Assembly (NCBI RefSeq): GCF_007859945.1
Contig: NZ_SJPQ01000004.1
Span: 62,001-126,000, forward strand
Reading direction: 5' to 3'
Length of the DNA stretch: 64,000 nucleotides
Source: Pseudobythopirellula maris
GTDB lineage: Bacteria > Planctomycetota > Planctomycetia > Pirellulales > Lacipirellulaceae
Of the stretch, positions 53,341 through 61,212 are shown one piece after another (the first letter of the stretch is position 1; each line of letters starts with the position of its first letter). The translations under genes and the position numbers were made by a program. The notes beneath the pieces were generated by a model, which was not told the DNA's origin, did not search any database, and saw nothing but the letters and a program-made list of their open reading frames with translations.

Positions 53341-54153
53341 TCAGGCCACCGACGGGGTAGCTAGCGTCGGCGCCGGATCGAGCAAGCCGTAGCTCGTGGG
53401 CGTTTCGTCTTGGGCGAGGAACTCGCGGAGCTTGGCGTAGAACGCCGGCGGAGTGGAATCGAAGTGATTCCCGCCGCGGACGGTGTAGAAACGCTTGTGT
53501 GCCGAGGGGCAGGCGGAGAACAACTCGCGGGCGAATTTGGCGGGCACCACGCGGTCGCGCGTGCCGTGCATCTGGAACAGCGGGCCTGTGTACTGCGAGA
53601 TGCGCTCGACCGAGTCGTAGCGGTTACGCATCACTTGGCGAACGGGCAGCCACGGGTAACGGTAGGCCGCCACGTCGGTGAGCCGCGAGAAGGTGTTCTC
53701 GAGCACCAGCGCCCTGGCGCCACGTTCGGCGGCGATGGCGGTCGAAACGGCCCCGCCCAGTGAGCGACCGACAATCACGAGCTCCTCGGGCAACACGCCC
53801 GCACGCTCGGCCAGCCACTGCTGCGCCGCCAGGCCGTCGGCCACACAGCCAGCCTCGGTGGGGACGCCCTGGCTCTTGCCGTAGCCGCGGTAGTCGTAGA
53901 CCAGCACGCTAGCGTTCAGCGATTCCTGCAGGCGGGCGACCACGTTGATGAGGTTCGCCACGTGCTCGCTCTGGCCGTGCGAGTAGAGCACCACGCAGTC
54001 GGGGTTTTCGACCGGCGCGTACCAGCCGTGCAGCCGCACGCCGCCGCTCGACTCGAAGTGGACATCCTCTTTGTCGAGCCACTTGGTCTTCCAGTTGCCC
54101 CGATCGATCGAGGGGGCAGGGTAGATCAACATTCGTTCGACGTAGCTAATCAT
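53341..54153 (-). CDS. Alpha/beta hydrolase (BEM46/ABHD13-like)
   Basis: This 270-residue hydrolase starts at the ATG at 54153 (MISYVERMLIYPAPS). Its core sequence is VRLHGWYAPVENPDCVVLYSHGQSEHV. The nucleophile elbow GRSLGGAVS is near residues 120-130. The Asp lies in MHGTRDRVVP and the His in RGGNHFDS. YDYRGYGKSQG is the family signature. A membrane anchor is absent; the closely related gene at 54496-55401 has one. The two genes are probably a duplication, and the 342-bp gap between them holds no gene. Confidence 0.9.
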   Translation of the reverse strand: MISYVERMLIYPAPSIDRGNWKTKWLDKEDVHFESSGGVRLHGWYAPVENPDCVVLYSHGQSEHVANLINVVARLQESLNASVLVYDYRGYGKSQGVPTEAGCVADGLAAQQWLAERAGVLPEELVIVGRSLGGAVSTAIAAERGARALVLENTFSRLTDVAAYRYPWLPVRQVMRNRYDSVERISQYTGPLFQMHGTRDRVVPAKFARELFSACPSAHKRFYTVRGGNHFDSTPPAFYAKLREFLAQDETPTSYGLLDPAPTLATPSVA

Positions 54154-54495
54154 GGCGGGAGCAGGCGTGCTTGCTGGGGGGAGCTGAGGAACTCGGGCGA
54201 GAACGCGCGTGCTGTCGTGAGGCGGGAGGGATCGAGCGACCTGGGGCGAGCCAAGCCTGTGGGGGCGTGACAATGATGTCGTTCGGGGAGGGTAGGTAAT
54301 ATCGGCTGAGCGGTAGGGGGCCGTCAATGGGTTAGCAGCCCCAGCTCAAGGGTACGAGTTTAGTGTCCTGAGCGTTTGCGTAATTTCAGCAGGGACATGC
54401 ATTTTGCCAAGAATCGCCGCGGCCGGCCGCAAATCGAGCGGCTGCCCAGACTTGGGGCGTTTGATCAACCGGGCGAGCGTCGGGTTGAGAGACGT
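54154..54495. other. Intergenic region between two related hydrolases
   Basis: This 342-bp region lies between the downstream hydrolase start (54153) and the upstream hydrolase stop (54496), both on the minus strand. The reading frame of the downstream gene stays open to 54327, but that extension (Pro/Arg/Ser rich) shows no hydrolase sequence. I see no terminator or clear promoter. Confidence 0.4.
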
Positions 54496-55401
54496 TCAGA
54501 GCCCGTCTGGGCCGGTTGCGGCGGATGTGGCGGTATCGAGAAATTGCCGCATTTCTTCGAAGCATTCCCGCGGGGGCGTGTCGTTGTGCCCTGCATGGGG
54601 TATCTCGACAAACCGTTTCGGCCCGCCAGGCGCCGCCTCGAACAGCAAACGCCCCTGCTCGATCGGCACAACCCAGTCGTCCGTGCCGTGCATCGCGAAG
54701 ACCGGACCGTCGTGCTTGGCGATGCGAGCGAGCGAGTCGAAGCGGTTGCGCATCAGCAACCGAACGGGCAAGAACCGGTAATGGTGCGCCGCCGCGTCGG
54801 TCAGCCGAGTGAACGCGCTCTCGAGCACCAAGGCCTTGGCGCCTCCAGCGGCGGGCTCGCCGTCAGCCGTTTCGTCGGCCGCCAACGCGCACGCCACCGC
54901 CGTGCCTAGCGAGCGGCCGTAGAGCACGACCTCGGCGGACGCCACACCGGTGCGTTCGGCCAGCCACCTTCGCGCGGCGGCGCCGTCGGCGATCACGCCG
55001 CGTTCGTACGGCTTGCCCTCGCTCTTGCCGTAGCCGCGGTAGTCGAACACGAAGATCGAGGCGCCGAGCACGTCGCGCAGCAGTCGCATGCGGGCCAGGT
55101 TGCGCGGCACGGTCTCGCCGTTGCCGTGGCAGTAGAGCACCGCACGCGGCGCCGCGCCGTTCGCCACTGTCATCTCGAGCTTCTCGTGCGGGAAGAACCA
55201 GCCGTGCAGCCGCACGCCGTCGGCCGACTCGAAGCTCACGTCCTCGGCGTCGGGCGGCACGAAGCTGGCGATCGTCTCGTCGGCCACCGGAGCCGGGTAG
55301 ACGAGCCGGCGTTCGAGCATCATCAAGATCAAGGCGAATCCAGCAAGGGAGAGCAGCACCACGCGGGCCAGCCGCACTCGCCTTCGAAGGCGTGGTTTCA
55401 T
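54496..55401 (-). CDS. Membrane-anchored alpha/beta hydrolase, paralogue of the next
   Basis: This 301-residue protein has an N-terminal membrane helix (about residues 11-28, LARVVLLSLAGFALILMML). The hydrolase core VRLHGWFFPHEKLEMTVANG continues as VLYCHGNGETVPRNLARM. YDYRGYGKSEG and GRSLGTAVACALAAD form the nucleophile elbow (GxSxG). The Asp is in MHGTDDWVVP and the His in IPHAGHND. It matches the gene at 53341-54153 along its whole length, so the pair is a tandem duplication. The upstream copy is membrane-tethered and the downstream one is not. Confidence 0.9.
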   Translation of the reverse strand: MKPRLRRRVRLARVVLLSLAGFALILMMLERRLVYPAPVADETIASFVPPDAEDVSFESADGVRLHGWFFPHEKLEMTVANGAAPRAVLYCHGNGETVPRNLARMRLLRDVLGASIFVFDYRGYGKSEGKPYERGVIADGAAARRWLAERTGVASAEVVLYGRSLGTAVACALAADETADGEPAAGGAKALVLESAFTRLTDAAAHHYRFLPVRLLMRNRFDSLARIAKHDGPVFAMHGTDDWVVPIEQGRLLFEAAPGGPKRFVEIPHAGHNDTPPRECFEEMRQFLDTATSAATGPDGL

Positions 55402-55453
55402 GCGAGCGGCGTGCGTGAGGGGGGCAGGGGGGGCGAATCGGGAGAGGCGTTTC

Positions 55454-56836
55454 TCAATCGCCCATCATAGCCTTGATCACGCCGCCGACCACCGCGATGA
55501 CCAAGGCGACCGCCAAGCGGCGGAACCAACGCTGCAAGTACCACGGCCGGCCGCCCCCCAGGCTGACGGCCAGCGCCTCGCCGATCTCCTCGTAGGTGAT
55601 CAACTCGCCCACAGGCTTGCCGCAGAAGGGGCAGCTGTCGCCCGAACCGAACGCAGCGGGGTAGTCGAACACATTGTCGCAGTGATAGCACTCAGCGATG
55701 CCGATCCTCTCGGCGTCGCCAAAGGCTTCGTCGAGCTTGCGCATCATCGCCAGTTCTTCCGCGGAGTACTCTTCGTCGTCGTACTCATCGTACTCCTCGT
55801 CAGTCTCCGCGTCAGGCGTGTCCTCCCCGCCGCCTTCGCTCGCTTCGGCGGTTGGGGGATCGGAGGTCGTATCGCTTTCTTGTGATTCTGGTTCTTGTGA
55901 TTCTGGATCACGCGAGAAATCGGCGCCCGGCTCTCCCGCAGGCCCATCATGAGACTTCTCACGGCGGTTCGACTCGCCTCGGGCTGTGTCGCGGCGGCCC
56001 GCGCTGCGCGGGGTAGCAAAACGCTCCCTGGGAGCAGCCACAGCCACGGCTTCCGGTTCGGGAGACGGCGACGACTCGACGCGGGAGGGCGTTTGACGTT
56101 TGACGGTCGTGACGCGTATTGCGTGAGCCGGGAGCGACACGCCCGGCTGGTTGTGGAGCCAATCGAGGTCGTGGCTGCTGAGCCGAGCGAATCGGACACC
56201 GACCTCGCGTTGCTTGTAAAGCAGCACGACCCCCTCCTCTTCGAGACGGACAAAGCTCGCCTCGATCGTGCGGCCGTCAACGTCGACCCACTCTCGCTGT
56301 TCTGCGCGCGGGGCGTCGGCGGGAGCATCGACCGGTGGGGTGAGATTGGCGAGATCGGCGGGCAGCGTGGCGCCGATGTGGAGGTGCAGCTTGCGAAGGT
56401 GCTGCAGGTCGCCGCTCGTCAGCTCGTCGGGGTAAATCAGCGTGACCTCATCGCCATGGGCGACACGCAGCTTGCCGTTCTCAAACGACTCGAAGCCGCC
56501 GCGGGGCTGCGGGCCGGTGGGTCGGCCCCAGCGTCTCGACTTGGTGAGCTCGTGGTAGCGGTCGATCCATTCCCGGTCGGCGCGGTCGAGTCGATAGAGG
56601 CGGAGCCAGTCTTCCGTGCCGTCCTCGAGCTTGACCGTGACATGCCGGCCGCTGCGGGAGACGTACTCCCCCACGATCGTTTCGCCGTTGTACGTCCAAC
56701 TGCGCGCTGGAGCGGACGAGCCGATTCCGAGCAGCAACGCGAAGAGCAGCATCGCCGCTGACGACGCAGATGACGGAACAAGCAGAACCCGGGCGCAAAG
56801 CGCCCTACGCCACGGCTGGATCGTTCGCGGGGCCAT
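55454..56836 (-). CDS. SHD1-domain protein with zinc ribbon and C-terminal membrane helix
   Basis: This 460-residue protein has an N-terminal signal-like hydrophobic segment (AAMLLFALLLGIGSSAPA, about 28-45). Two SHD1 domains, common in Planctomycetota, follow. The first is RSWTYNGETIVGEYVSRSG...VTVKLEDGTEDWLRLYRLD (about 45-105). The second is REWVDVDGRTIEASFVRLEEEGVVLLYKQ (about 190-250). Residues 330-365 are strongly acidic (DEEYDEYDDEEYSAEE). The C-terminus has a two-Cys-pair zinc ribbon (CYHC near 383, CPFC near 402) and a membrane helix (RRLAVALVIAVVGGVI). Function is unknown. A start at 56752 (MLLFALLLG) is possible. Confidence 0.85.
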   Translation of the reverse strand: MAPRTIQPWRRALCARVLLVPSSASSAAMLLFALLLGIGSSAPARSWTYNGETIVGEYVSRSGRHVTVKLEDGTEDWLRLYRLDRADREWIDRYHELTKSRRWGRPTGPQPRGGFESFENGKLRVAHGDEVTLIYPDELTSGDLQHLRKLHLHIGATLPADLANLTPPVDAPADAPRAEQREWVDVDGRTIEASFVRLEEEGVVLLYKQREVGVRFARLSSHDLDWLHNQPGVSLPAHAIRVTTVKRQTPSRVESSPSPEPEAVAVAAPRERFATPRSAGRRDTARGESNRREKSHDGPAGEPGADFSRDPESQEPESQESDTTSDPPTAEASEGGGEDTPDAETDEEYDEYDDEEYSAEELAMMRKLDEAFGDAERIGIAECYHCDNVFDYPAAFGSGDSCPFCGKPVGELITYEEIGEALAVSLGGGRPWYLQRWFRRLAVALVIAVVGGVIKAMMGD

Positions 56837-57003
56837 CGCGATTCTCCGCTATCAGGAGATGTCGGCCCGCGTGCGGCAAAAAGCCTTTCTGCGGGCCCGA
56901 TGGCCGCTTCAGCTGTCCGGTGGGCGATTCTAACCGGACGGCGCCGCGGCTGCAAAGTTGAGCCTGCGGGGCGCCAATTAGGTTGTCGCGTTGCAGATGG
57001 GGC

Positions 57004-57627
57004 TCAAGCGCTGCGTTGCTCGTACACGGCGTGCAGCAACGCCTCGACGTCCTTGAACTTCTTCTTGCGGCCGGCGGCCTCTTCCAGCAGGCGGTGGGCG
57101 TCGGCGTCGCTGTGCCCCAGAGTGCGGAGGATCTCGAACGCCTCGGCCAACAGGTCGCGCTCGACCTCGCCCCCTTCAGGCAGCTTGCGACCGACCATCA
57201 GGGCGAACTTGGCCGCTTTCCTGCGCAGCTTGGCGACCACCCGCTCGGCCGTGGCCGGCCCGATGCCGGGCAGCGCCGACAGGCCTTTGACGTCTTGCTC
57301 TTCGATCAGTGTGGCGAGTTCGTCGACGGGACGGACCATCGCCCGCAGGGCCTTTTTGACGCCGACGCCGTCGACCTGGCAGAACATCTCGAAGAACTCG
57401 CGCTCCACCGCGGCGAGAAACCCAGCAAGCCGCGGCGTGAGCTTGCCGCGGCTGGGGTCGCCGTCGATGTACTCGAGCGTGTGCAGACTGACCTTCTCAC
57501 CGACGCGACCCTGCAATTGCCGTCGCACGAACTCGGGGATCAGCACCTCGTACTCGAACGGCGCCGCAGCGAGGGTGGCGGTGTCGCCCGTTGCGGCGAC
57601 CAGTTTGCCGGTGATTTTGGTGATCAT
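57004..57627 (-). CDS. ruvA: Holliday junction DNA-binding protein RuvA
   Basis: This 207-residue tetramer-forming protein binds the junction and loads RuvB. The N-terminal OB fold shows [20 protein letters not shown], and two HhH motifs are seen ([31 protein letters not shown] and neighbours). The C-terminal RuvB-interacting domain ends [22 protein letters not shown]. It follows ruvC on the minus strand, with a short palindromic heptamer region between them. Confidence 0.95.
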   Translation of the reverse strand: MITKITGKLVAATGDTATLAAAPFEYEVLIPEFVRRQLQGRVGEKVSLHTLEYIDGDPSRGKLTPRLAGFLAAVEREFFEMFCQVDGVGVKKALRAMVRPVDELATLIEEQDVKGLSALPGIGPATAERVVAKLRRKAAKFALMVGRKLPEGGEVERDLLAEAFEILRTLGHSDADAHRLLEEAAGRKKKFKDVEALLHAVYEQRSA

Positions 57628-57639
57628 GGTGGGGGGCTT

Positions 57640-57800
57640 TCAGCGGTCAGCACTCAGCGATCAGCTTCATCGAAAGCAAGATTAGAACGCTAAGCTGTGC
57701 CCAGTCAAAGTGGGAGGCATGACTGGCGATGAGCTGACAGCTGAGCGCCGACCGCCGAATCCGTCAAAGCTGGCCGCTGACCGCTGACGGCTGACAGCTC
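57640..57800. repeat. Heptamer repeat hairpin (TCAGCNN / NNGCTGA) between ruvA and ruvC
   Basis: The left arm has four exact-period TCAGCNN units at 57640, 57647, 57654 and 57661. The right arm (57731-57758 and 57774-57800) has the complementary NNGCTGA units (GAGCTGACAGCTGA, CGCTGACCGCTGACGGCTGA). Together they can form a long hairpin. The outer right arm encodes the last residues of RuvC (PSAVSGQL). Confidence 0.7.
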
Positions 57801-58264
57801 AAATACCAGTGTGTAATCGCGATCGCCAGGGCGTCGGCCACGTCGGAGGGCTCGGGGAGATTGGGCAGGTCCAACTCTCGCTGGATGGCGAGCTGCACCT
57901 GGGCCTTCGGCGCCCGGCCGGCGCCGGTGACGATGCGCTTCACCTGCGTGGCGGCGTAGTGCTTCACGGGCAGGCCCGCTTGCGTGGCGGCCAGCACGAT
58001 CACGCCGCGGGCGTGGCCCATCAAGATCGCCGTCTTCGGCCGCTCGTAGTGTGAGTAGAGCTCTTCGAGCGCAACCGACTCGGGCTTGAGCGACTCGATC
58101 ACGTCCGTGAGCCCGGCGTGGATCTCGCCGACCCGGTGAGCGAGCGACTTGCCCTTGCCGCCGCGCACGACGCCCGCCTCGACGAGCCGCACCTTGCGGG
58201 GCGCACAGTCGATCACGCCATAGCCGGTGGTGTTCAGTCCGGGGTCAATGCCGAGGATACGCAT
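57764..58264 (-). CDS. ruvC: Holliday junction resolvase RuvC
   Basis: This 166-residue endonuclease cuts Holliday junctions. The active-site motif MRILGIDPGLNTTGYGVID has the first catalytic Asp. The Glu lies in VALEELYSHYERPKTAILMGHARGV. The C-terminal acidic pair is in SDVADALAIAITHWYL. The last residues (CQPSAVSGQL) are encoded by a heptamer repeat and are not part of the fold. The order ruvC-ruvA on the minus strand is usual, with ruvB displaced. Confidence 0.95.
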   Translation of the reverse strand: MRILGIDPGLNTTGYGVIDCAPRKVRLVEAGVVRGGKGKSLAHRVGEIHAGLTDVIESLKPESVALEELYSHYERPKTAILMGHARGVIVLAATQAGLPVKHYAATQVKRIVTGAGRAPKAQVQLAIQRELDLPNLPEPSDVADALAIAITHWYLSCQPSAVSGQL

Positions 58265-58286
58265 GATCTAAGTACGAGGGAGGGCG

Positions 58287-58359
58287 CCACGGATGACACA
58301 GATGAACACGGATGACGGGCGAGATCACAGAATCGTGCTTATCCGTGGAATCTGTGGTC
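58287..58359. repeat. Dispersed inverted-repeat element, copy B (CACGGAT/ATCTGTGG family)
   Basis: The left arm reads CCACGGATGACACAGATGAA and the right arm CTTATCCGTGGAATCTGTGG, with imperfect complementarity. The arms match the larger element at 9661-9840. It lies in the 100 bp between ruvC and the hicA stop, and no gene overlaps it. Confidence 0.65.
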
Positions 58360-58364
58360 AAATC

Positions 58365-58577
58365 TCAGAGCAGCTTCCGGAATTCCTCAACGGTCAGCCC
58401 CGCATCGCGGACGATTGATCCCATCGTGTGGGCGTTAATCGGGTTGTGCCTCGGGATTGTGAGTATCCGCTCTCCGTCGGTCATGACCGTGTGCTTGCCT
58501 TGCCTGGCTACGACGAAATCAGCCTTCTCCAATGCGCGGATCGCGTCTTGGTGATTGACCCCAGGAAGTTTCGGCAA
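58365..58577 (-). CDS. hicA: HicA-family toxin
   Basis: This is a 70-residue YcfA/HicA-type mRNA interferase with the typical pattern VNHQDAIRALEKADFVVARQGKHTVM and IPRHNPINAHTMGSIVRDAGLTVEEFRKLL. The catalytic His would be at 29 (RQGKHT). The start is a TTG at 58577 with a strong ribosome-binding site (GGAGG, 7 bases before), which lies inside the end of hicB. The gap to the hicB stop is two bases. Together with HicB it forms a type II toxin-antitoxin pair. Antitoxin-first order is one of the two known arrangements. Confidence 0.9.
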   Translation of the reverse strand: MPKLPGVNHQDAIRALEKADFVVARQGKHTVMTDGERILTIPRHNPINAHTMGSIVRDAGLTVEEFRKLL

Positions 58578-58579
58578 GG

Positions 58580-58777
58580 TTACGCCTCCACTTCCACTTC
58601 ACGCACGTCACGCTCGGACCAGAGCTCGTTCTGTACCGCTAGGTACTCGCGGATGGCGTCTTGAATGTTGGCCATCGCCTCTTCCTCGTTGGCGCCCTGC
58701 GAATGGCAGCCAGGCAAACCGAGCACCGACGCAGCGACGCCCTCATCCGATGGTTGCAAGCTGATCTTGTATCGCAC
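58580..58777 (-). CDS. hicB: HicB-family antitoxin
   Basis: This 65-residue protein starts with GTG (AAGGGA upstream). It has the HicB RNase H-like core: YKISLQPSDEGVAASVLGLPGCHSQGANEEEAMANIQDAIREYL. There is no helix-turn-helix or ribbon-helix-helix at its C-terminus (it ends WSERDVREVEVEA). It may therefore neutralise HicA without strong autoregulation by a DNA-binding domain of its own. It lies directly upstream of hicA. Confidence 0.9.
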   Translation of the reverse strand: MRYKISLQPSDEGVAASVLGLPGCHSQGANEEEAMANIQDAIREYLAVQNELWSERDVREVEVEA

Positions 58778-58807
58778 TTATGGGTTCCCTTTAGTGGTTT
58801 CAATCCA

Positions 58808-60580
58808 TTAGCTGGCCGCGGTCCATTCGGCCCCGCCGGGGCGGTCTTCGATCGTGACGCCGATCGCCGTGAGGCGATCGCGAAGGGCGTCGGCCGTGGC
58901 GAAGTCTTTGTTCTGGCGGCTCGTGGCGCGGAGCTCGATCAGCATCTGCATCACGCCCTCCAATGCGTCGGCGTCGCCCCCTTCCCATTCGGTGCCCCCG
59001 GCGCGGTCTTCGAGCACGATGCCGGTGGGCTTCAGGCCGTCGCGGATAGCGTCGGCGACCGCAAAATTCTTCGCCTTACGCGACTCGGCCCGCAGGTCGA
59101 TCACCAGCTGCATGACCTGGCCGAGCAGCTCGCCGCCGCCGGCGGCCGAGGCGGGCGGCTCGATGAACACGCCCAGCACGCTCGCCAATTCCTTCAGTGT
59201 TTTGGTGGCGGTGCGGAAGGCTTCCAAGTCGCGGCCGGCCGCCTCCTTGGTCTCCAGGCCGGCGTCGTCGCAGTGCTTGTTGAGCACGCGGGCGAGCTCG
59301 AACAGCTCGCCGATGGCGCCGCCGGTGTTGAAGTCGTCGTCCATCGCGGCAAGGAATTTGGTCCGCAGCTCGGCGACGCGGTCGAGCAGGTTGCACTGGC
59401 CAGCGGCGATGGCGCCCGCCTCACGCGACTTGGGCGCCGAGAGGGCGTAGAAGCTCGAGCCGGTCACGCGCTCGTAGCGTTTGAAGAACCGGTAGAACGT
59501 GTCGAGCCCGACCCCCGCCTCCTCGATCGCTGGCTCGCTGAACAGCACCGTGCTGCGGTAGTGGGTGCGCAGGAGGAAGAAGCGGATCCGCTCGCCACCT
59601 TGGCGGCCGATCAACTCGGCCAGCCCGCCCGCGCCCTTGCTGCGGCTCATCTTGCCGCCGGCGCTCGCATCCCCGGTTGCATCGGCGTCGCCAGCAGTGT
59701 CGGCGCCGTCGCGGTCCGACTTGCCGCCGATCTTGCCCGCCGAGGGGTCGCTCCTCAGCAAGCCGTTGTGGGCCCAGTAGGTGACCATCGGCTTGCCGTG
59801 GCAGCACTCGCTCTGAGCGACCTCGTTCTCGTGGTGGGGGAACACCAGGTCGAGCCCGCCGCCGTGGATGTCGAAGGTTTCGCCGAGCAGCTTCTTGCTC
59901 ATCGCCGAGCACTCGATGTGCCACCCCGGCCTGCCGTCGCCCCAGGGGCTCGGCCAACTCGGCTCGCCCGGCTTGGCGCCCTTCCAGAGTGCGAAGTCGG
60001 CCGCGTGCCGCTTGCGCTCGGCCTGGCCGCCGCCGTCGCCCTGCAGTGCGTCGACCGTGCGGTTCGAGAGCTTGCCGTACTCGCGGTCCTTGCCGACATC
60101 GAAGTAAACGTCGCCCTCGGAGGCGTAGGCGAACCCGCGCTCGACGAGCGACTCGACTAGCGCGACGATCTCGTCCATGCAGTCGGTGGCGCGCGGGAAG
60201 GCGTCGATCTGATCGACGCCGAGCGCGGCGAGGTTGTCGTTGTAGTCTTGGATGTTCTCCTCGGCCACCTCGAGCATCGTGATGCCGCGCTCGTTGGCCT
60301 TCTTGATCAGCTTGTCGTCCACGTCAGTGATATTCACCACCCAGAAGACCTTGTAGCCGCAATGGCTCAAGTAGCGTTTGATGCAGTCGAAAATGACCGG
60401 CCCGACCATGTGGCCGATGTGGGCCTTGTCGTACACGGTCGGCCCGCAGAGGTAGACGCCGACCTTGCCCGGCTCGACGGTCTCGAACGGCCGCTTCTTC
60501 TTGGTGAGCGTGTCGTAGACCTGCAGCGAGGGGTGCGCGGCGGCCTTGGCTTGCGGGGCGTCTTGGGTGCTGGCGGACAT
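58808..60580 (-). CDS. cysS: Cysteinyl-tRNA synthetase with duplicated C-terminal element
   Basis: This is a 590-residue class I synthetase, longer than the typical 460-500. The zinc ligand in LCGPTVYD (Cys45), HIGH (54-57), WHIECSAM and FPHHENEVAQSE are present. The KMSKS loop is KMSRS (about 309-313), preceded by a low-complexity insertion of about 24 residues rich in Gly, Asp and Ala. The C-terminal element with NFAVADAIRDGLKPTGIVLED (about 486-539) is repeated as DFATADALRDRLTAIGVTIED (541-590). Typical bacterial CysS has it once. It is divergent from a small membrane protein gene. Confidence 0.96.
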   Translation of the reverse strand: MSASTQDAPQAKAAAHPSLQVYDTLTKKKRPFETVEPGKVGVYLCGPTVYDKAHIGHMVGPVIFDCIKRYLSHCGYKVFWVVNITDVDDKLIKKANERGITMLEVAEENIQDYNDNLAALGVDQIDAFPRATDCMDEIVALVESLVERGFAYASEGDVYFDVGKDREYGKLSNRTVDALQGDGGGQAERKRHAADFALWKGAKPGEPSWPSPWGDGRPGWHIECSAMSKKLLGETFDIHGGGLDLVFPHHENEVAQSECCHGKPMVTYWAHNGLLRSDPSAGKIGGKSDRDGADTAGDADATGDASAGGKMSRSKGAGGLAELIGRQGGERIRFFLLRTHYRSTVLFSEPAIEEAGVGLDTFYRFFKRYERVTGSSFYALSAPKSREAGAIAAGQCNLLDRVAELRTKFLAAMDDDFNTGGAIGELFELARVLNKHCDDAGLETKEAAGRDLEAFRTATKTLKELASVLGVFIEPPASAAGGGELLGQVMQLVIDLRAESRKAKNFAVADAIRDGLKPTGIVLEDRAGGTEWEGGDADALEGVMQMLIELRATSRQNKDFATADALRDRLTAIGVTIEDRPGGAEWTAAS

Positions 60581-60877
60581 AGTGGCGTGCGTTTAGGAGT
60601 GAAAGCGAGCGCGCGAGGAAATCATCCTAGCCGACGACCTACGGTCGACGGGGGGCCTCGCTACGCGGGTTTGGCAGAACCGGTAAACTACCCCGATCGG
60701 GCGCTCTGTGGAAAGATCGGCTTGCGGGCAATAACGCCCAGGCTCGATGCGGCATAACTGCGGGCGATTCGGCCAAAATCCCGGCTACCCGCATGCCGAA
60801 TCGGCTATGATGGCGCCGCCGTTCTTCTCGGCAATGCGATTGTCTTTTCCCTTCCGGTGACGAGGTAGTGAGACCCC

Positions 60878-61204
60878 ATGAGTGACAACCCGTACCAAGC
60901 CGCCCCCGCCATGGGCTCCGCAGGCATCGGCGCCGTGACCGCGACCAAGGAATTGAAGCACGTCCACCCGCTGCAGGCGGGCAAAGTGCTGGGGGTGATG
61001 TACGCTTTGATGGGCCTGATCATCCTCCCGTTTTTTCTGATCGCGGCTGTCATGAACCCCAATCAAGCCGCTCCCGGTTTGGTGGTGGCGGTTCTCATCC
61101 CGATCTTTTACGCCGTCGGTGGTTTCGTTGGCGGGATCATTATGGCGGCTGTGTACAACCTTGTGGCGGGCATGGCCGGGGGCATCCGCATGGATTTCGA
61201 ATAG
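60878..61204 (+). CDS. Small membrane protein, DUF3566-like
   Basis: This is a 108-residue protein with an N-terminal soluble part (MSDNPYQAAPAMGS) and two membrane helices (about 38-58, LGVMYALMGLIILPFFLIAA; about 68-98, VVAVLIPIFYAVGGFVGGIIMAAVYNLVAG). The end MAGGIRMDFE resembles DUF3566-type proteins. GAGG upstream of the ATG is a plausible ribosome-binding site, and TATGAT near 60806 a -10 element. It is nine bases upstream of a large membrane protein gene and probably co-transcribed with it. Confidence 0.75.
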   Translation: MSDNPYQAAPAMGSAGIGAVTATKELKHVHPLQAGKVLGVMYALMGLIILPFFLIAAVMNPNQAAPGLVVAVLIPIFYAVGGFVGGIIMAAVYNLVAGMAGGIRMDFE

Positions 61205-61212
61205 GCGAGACC

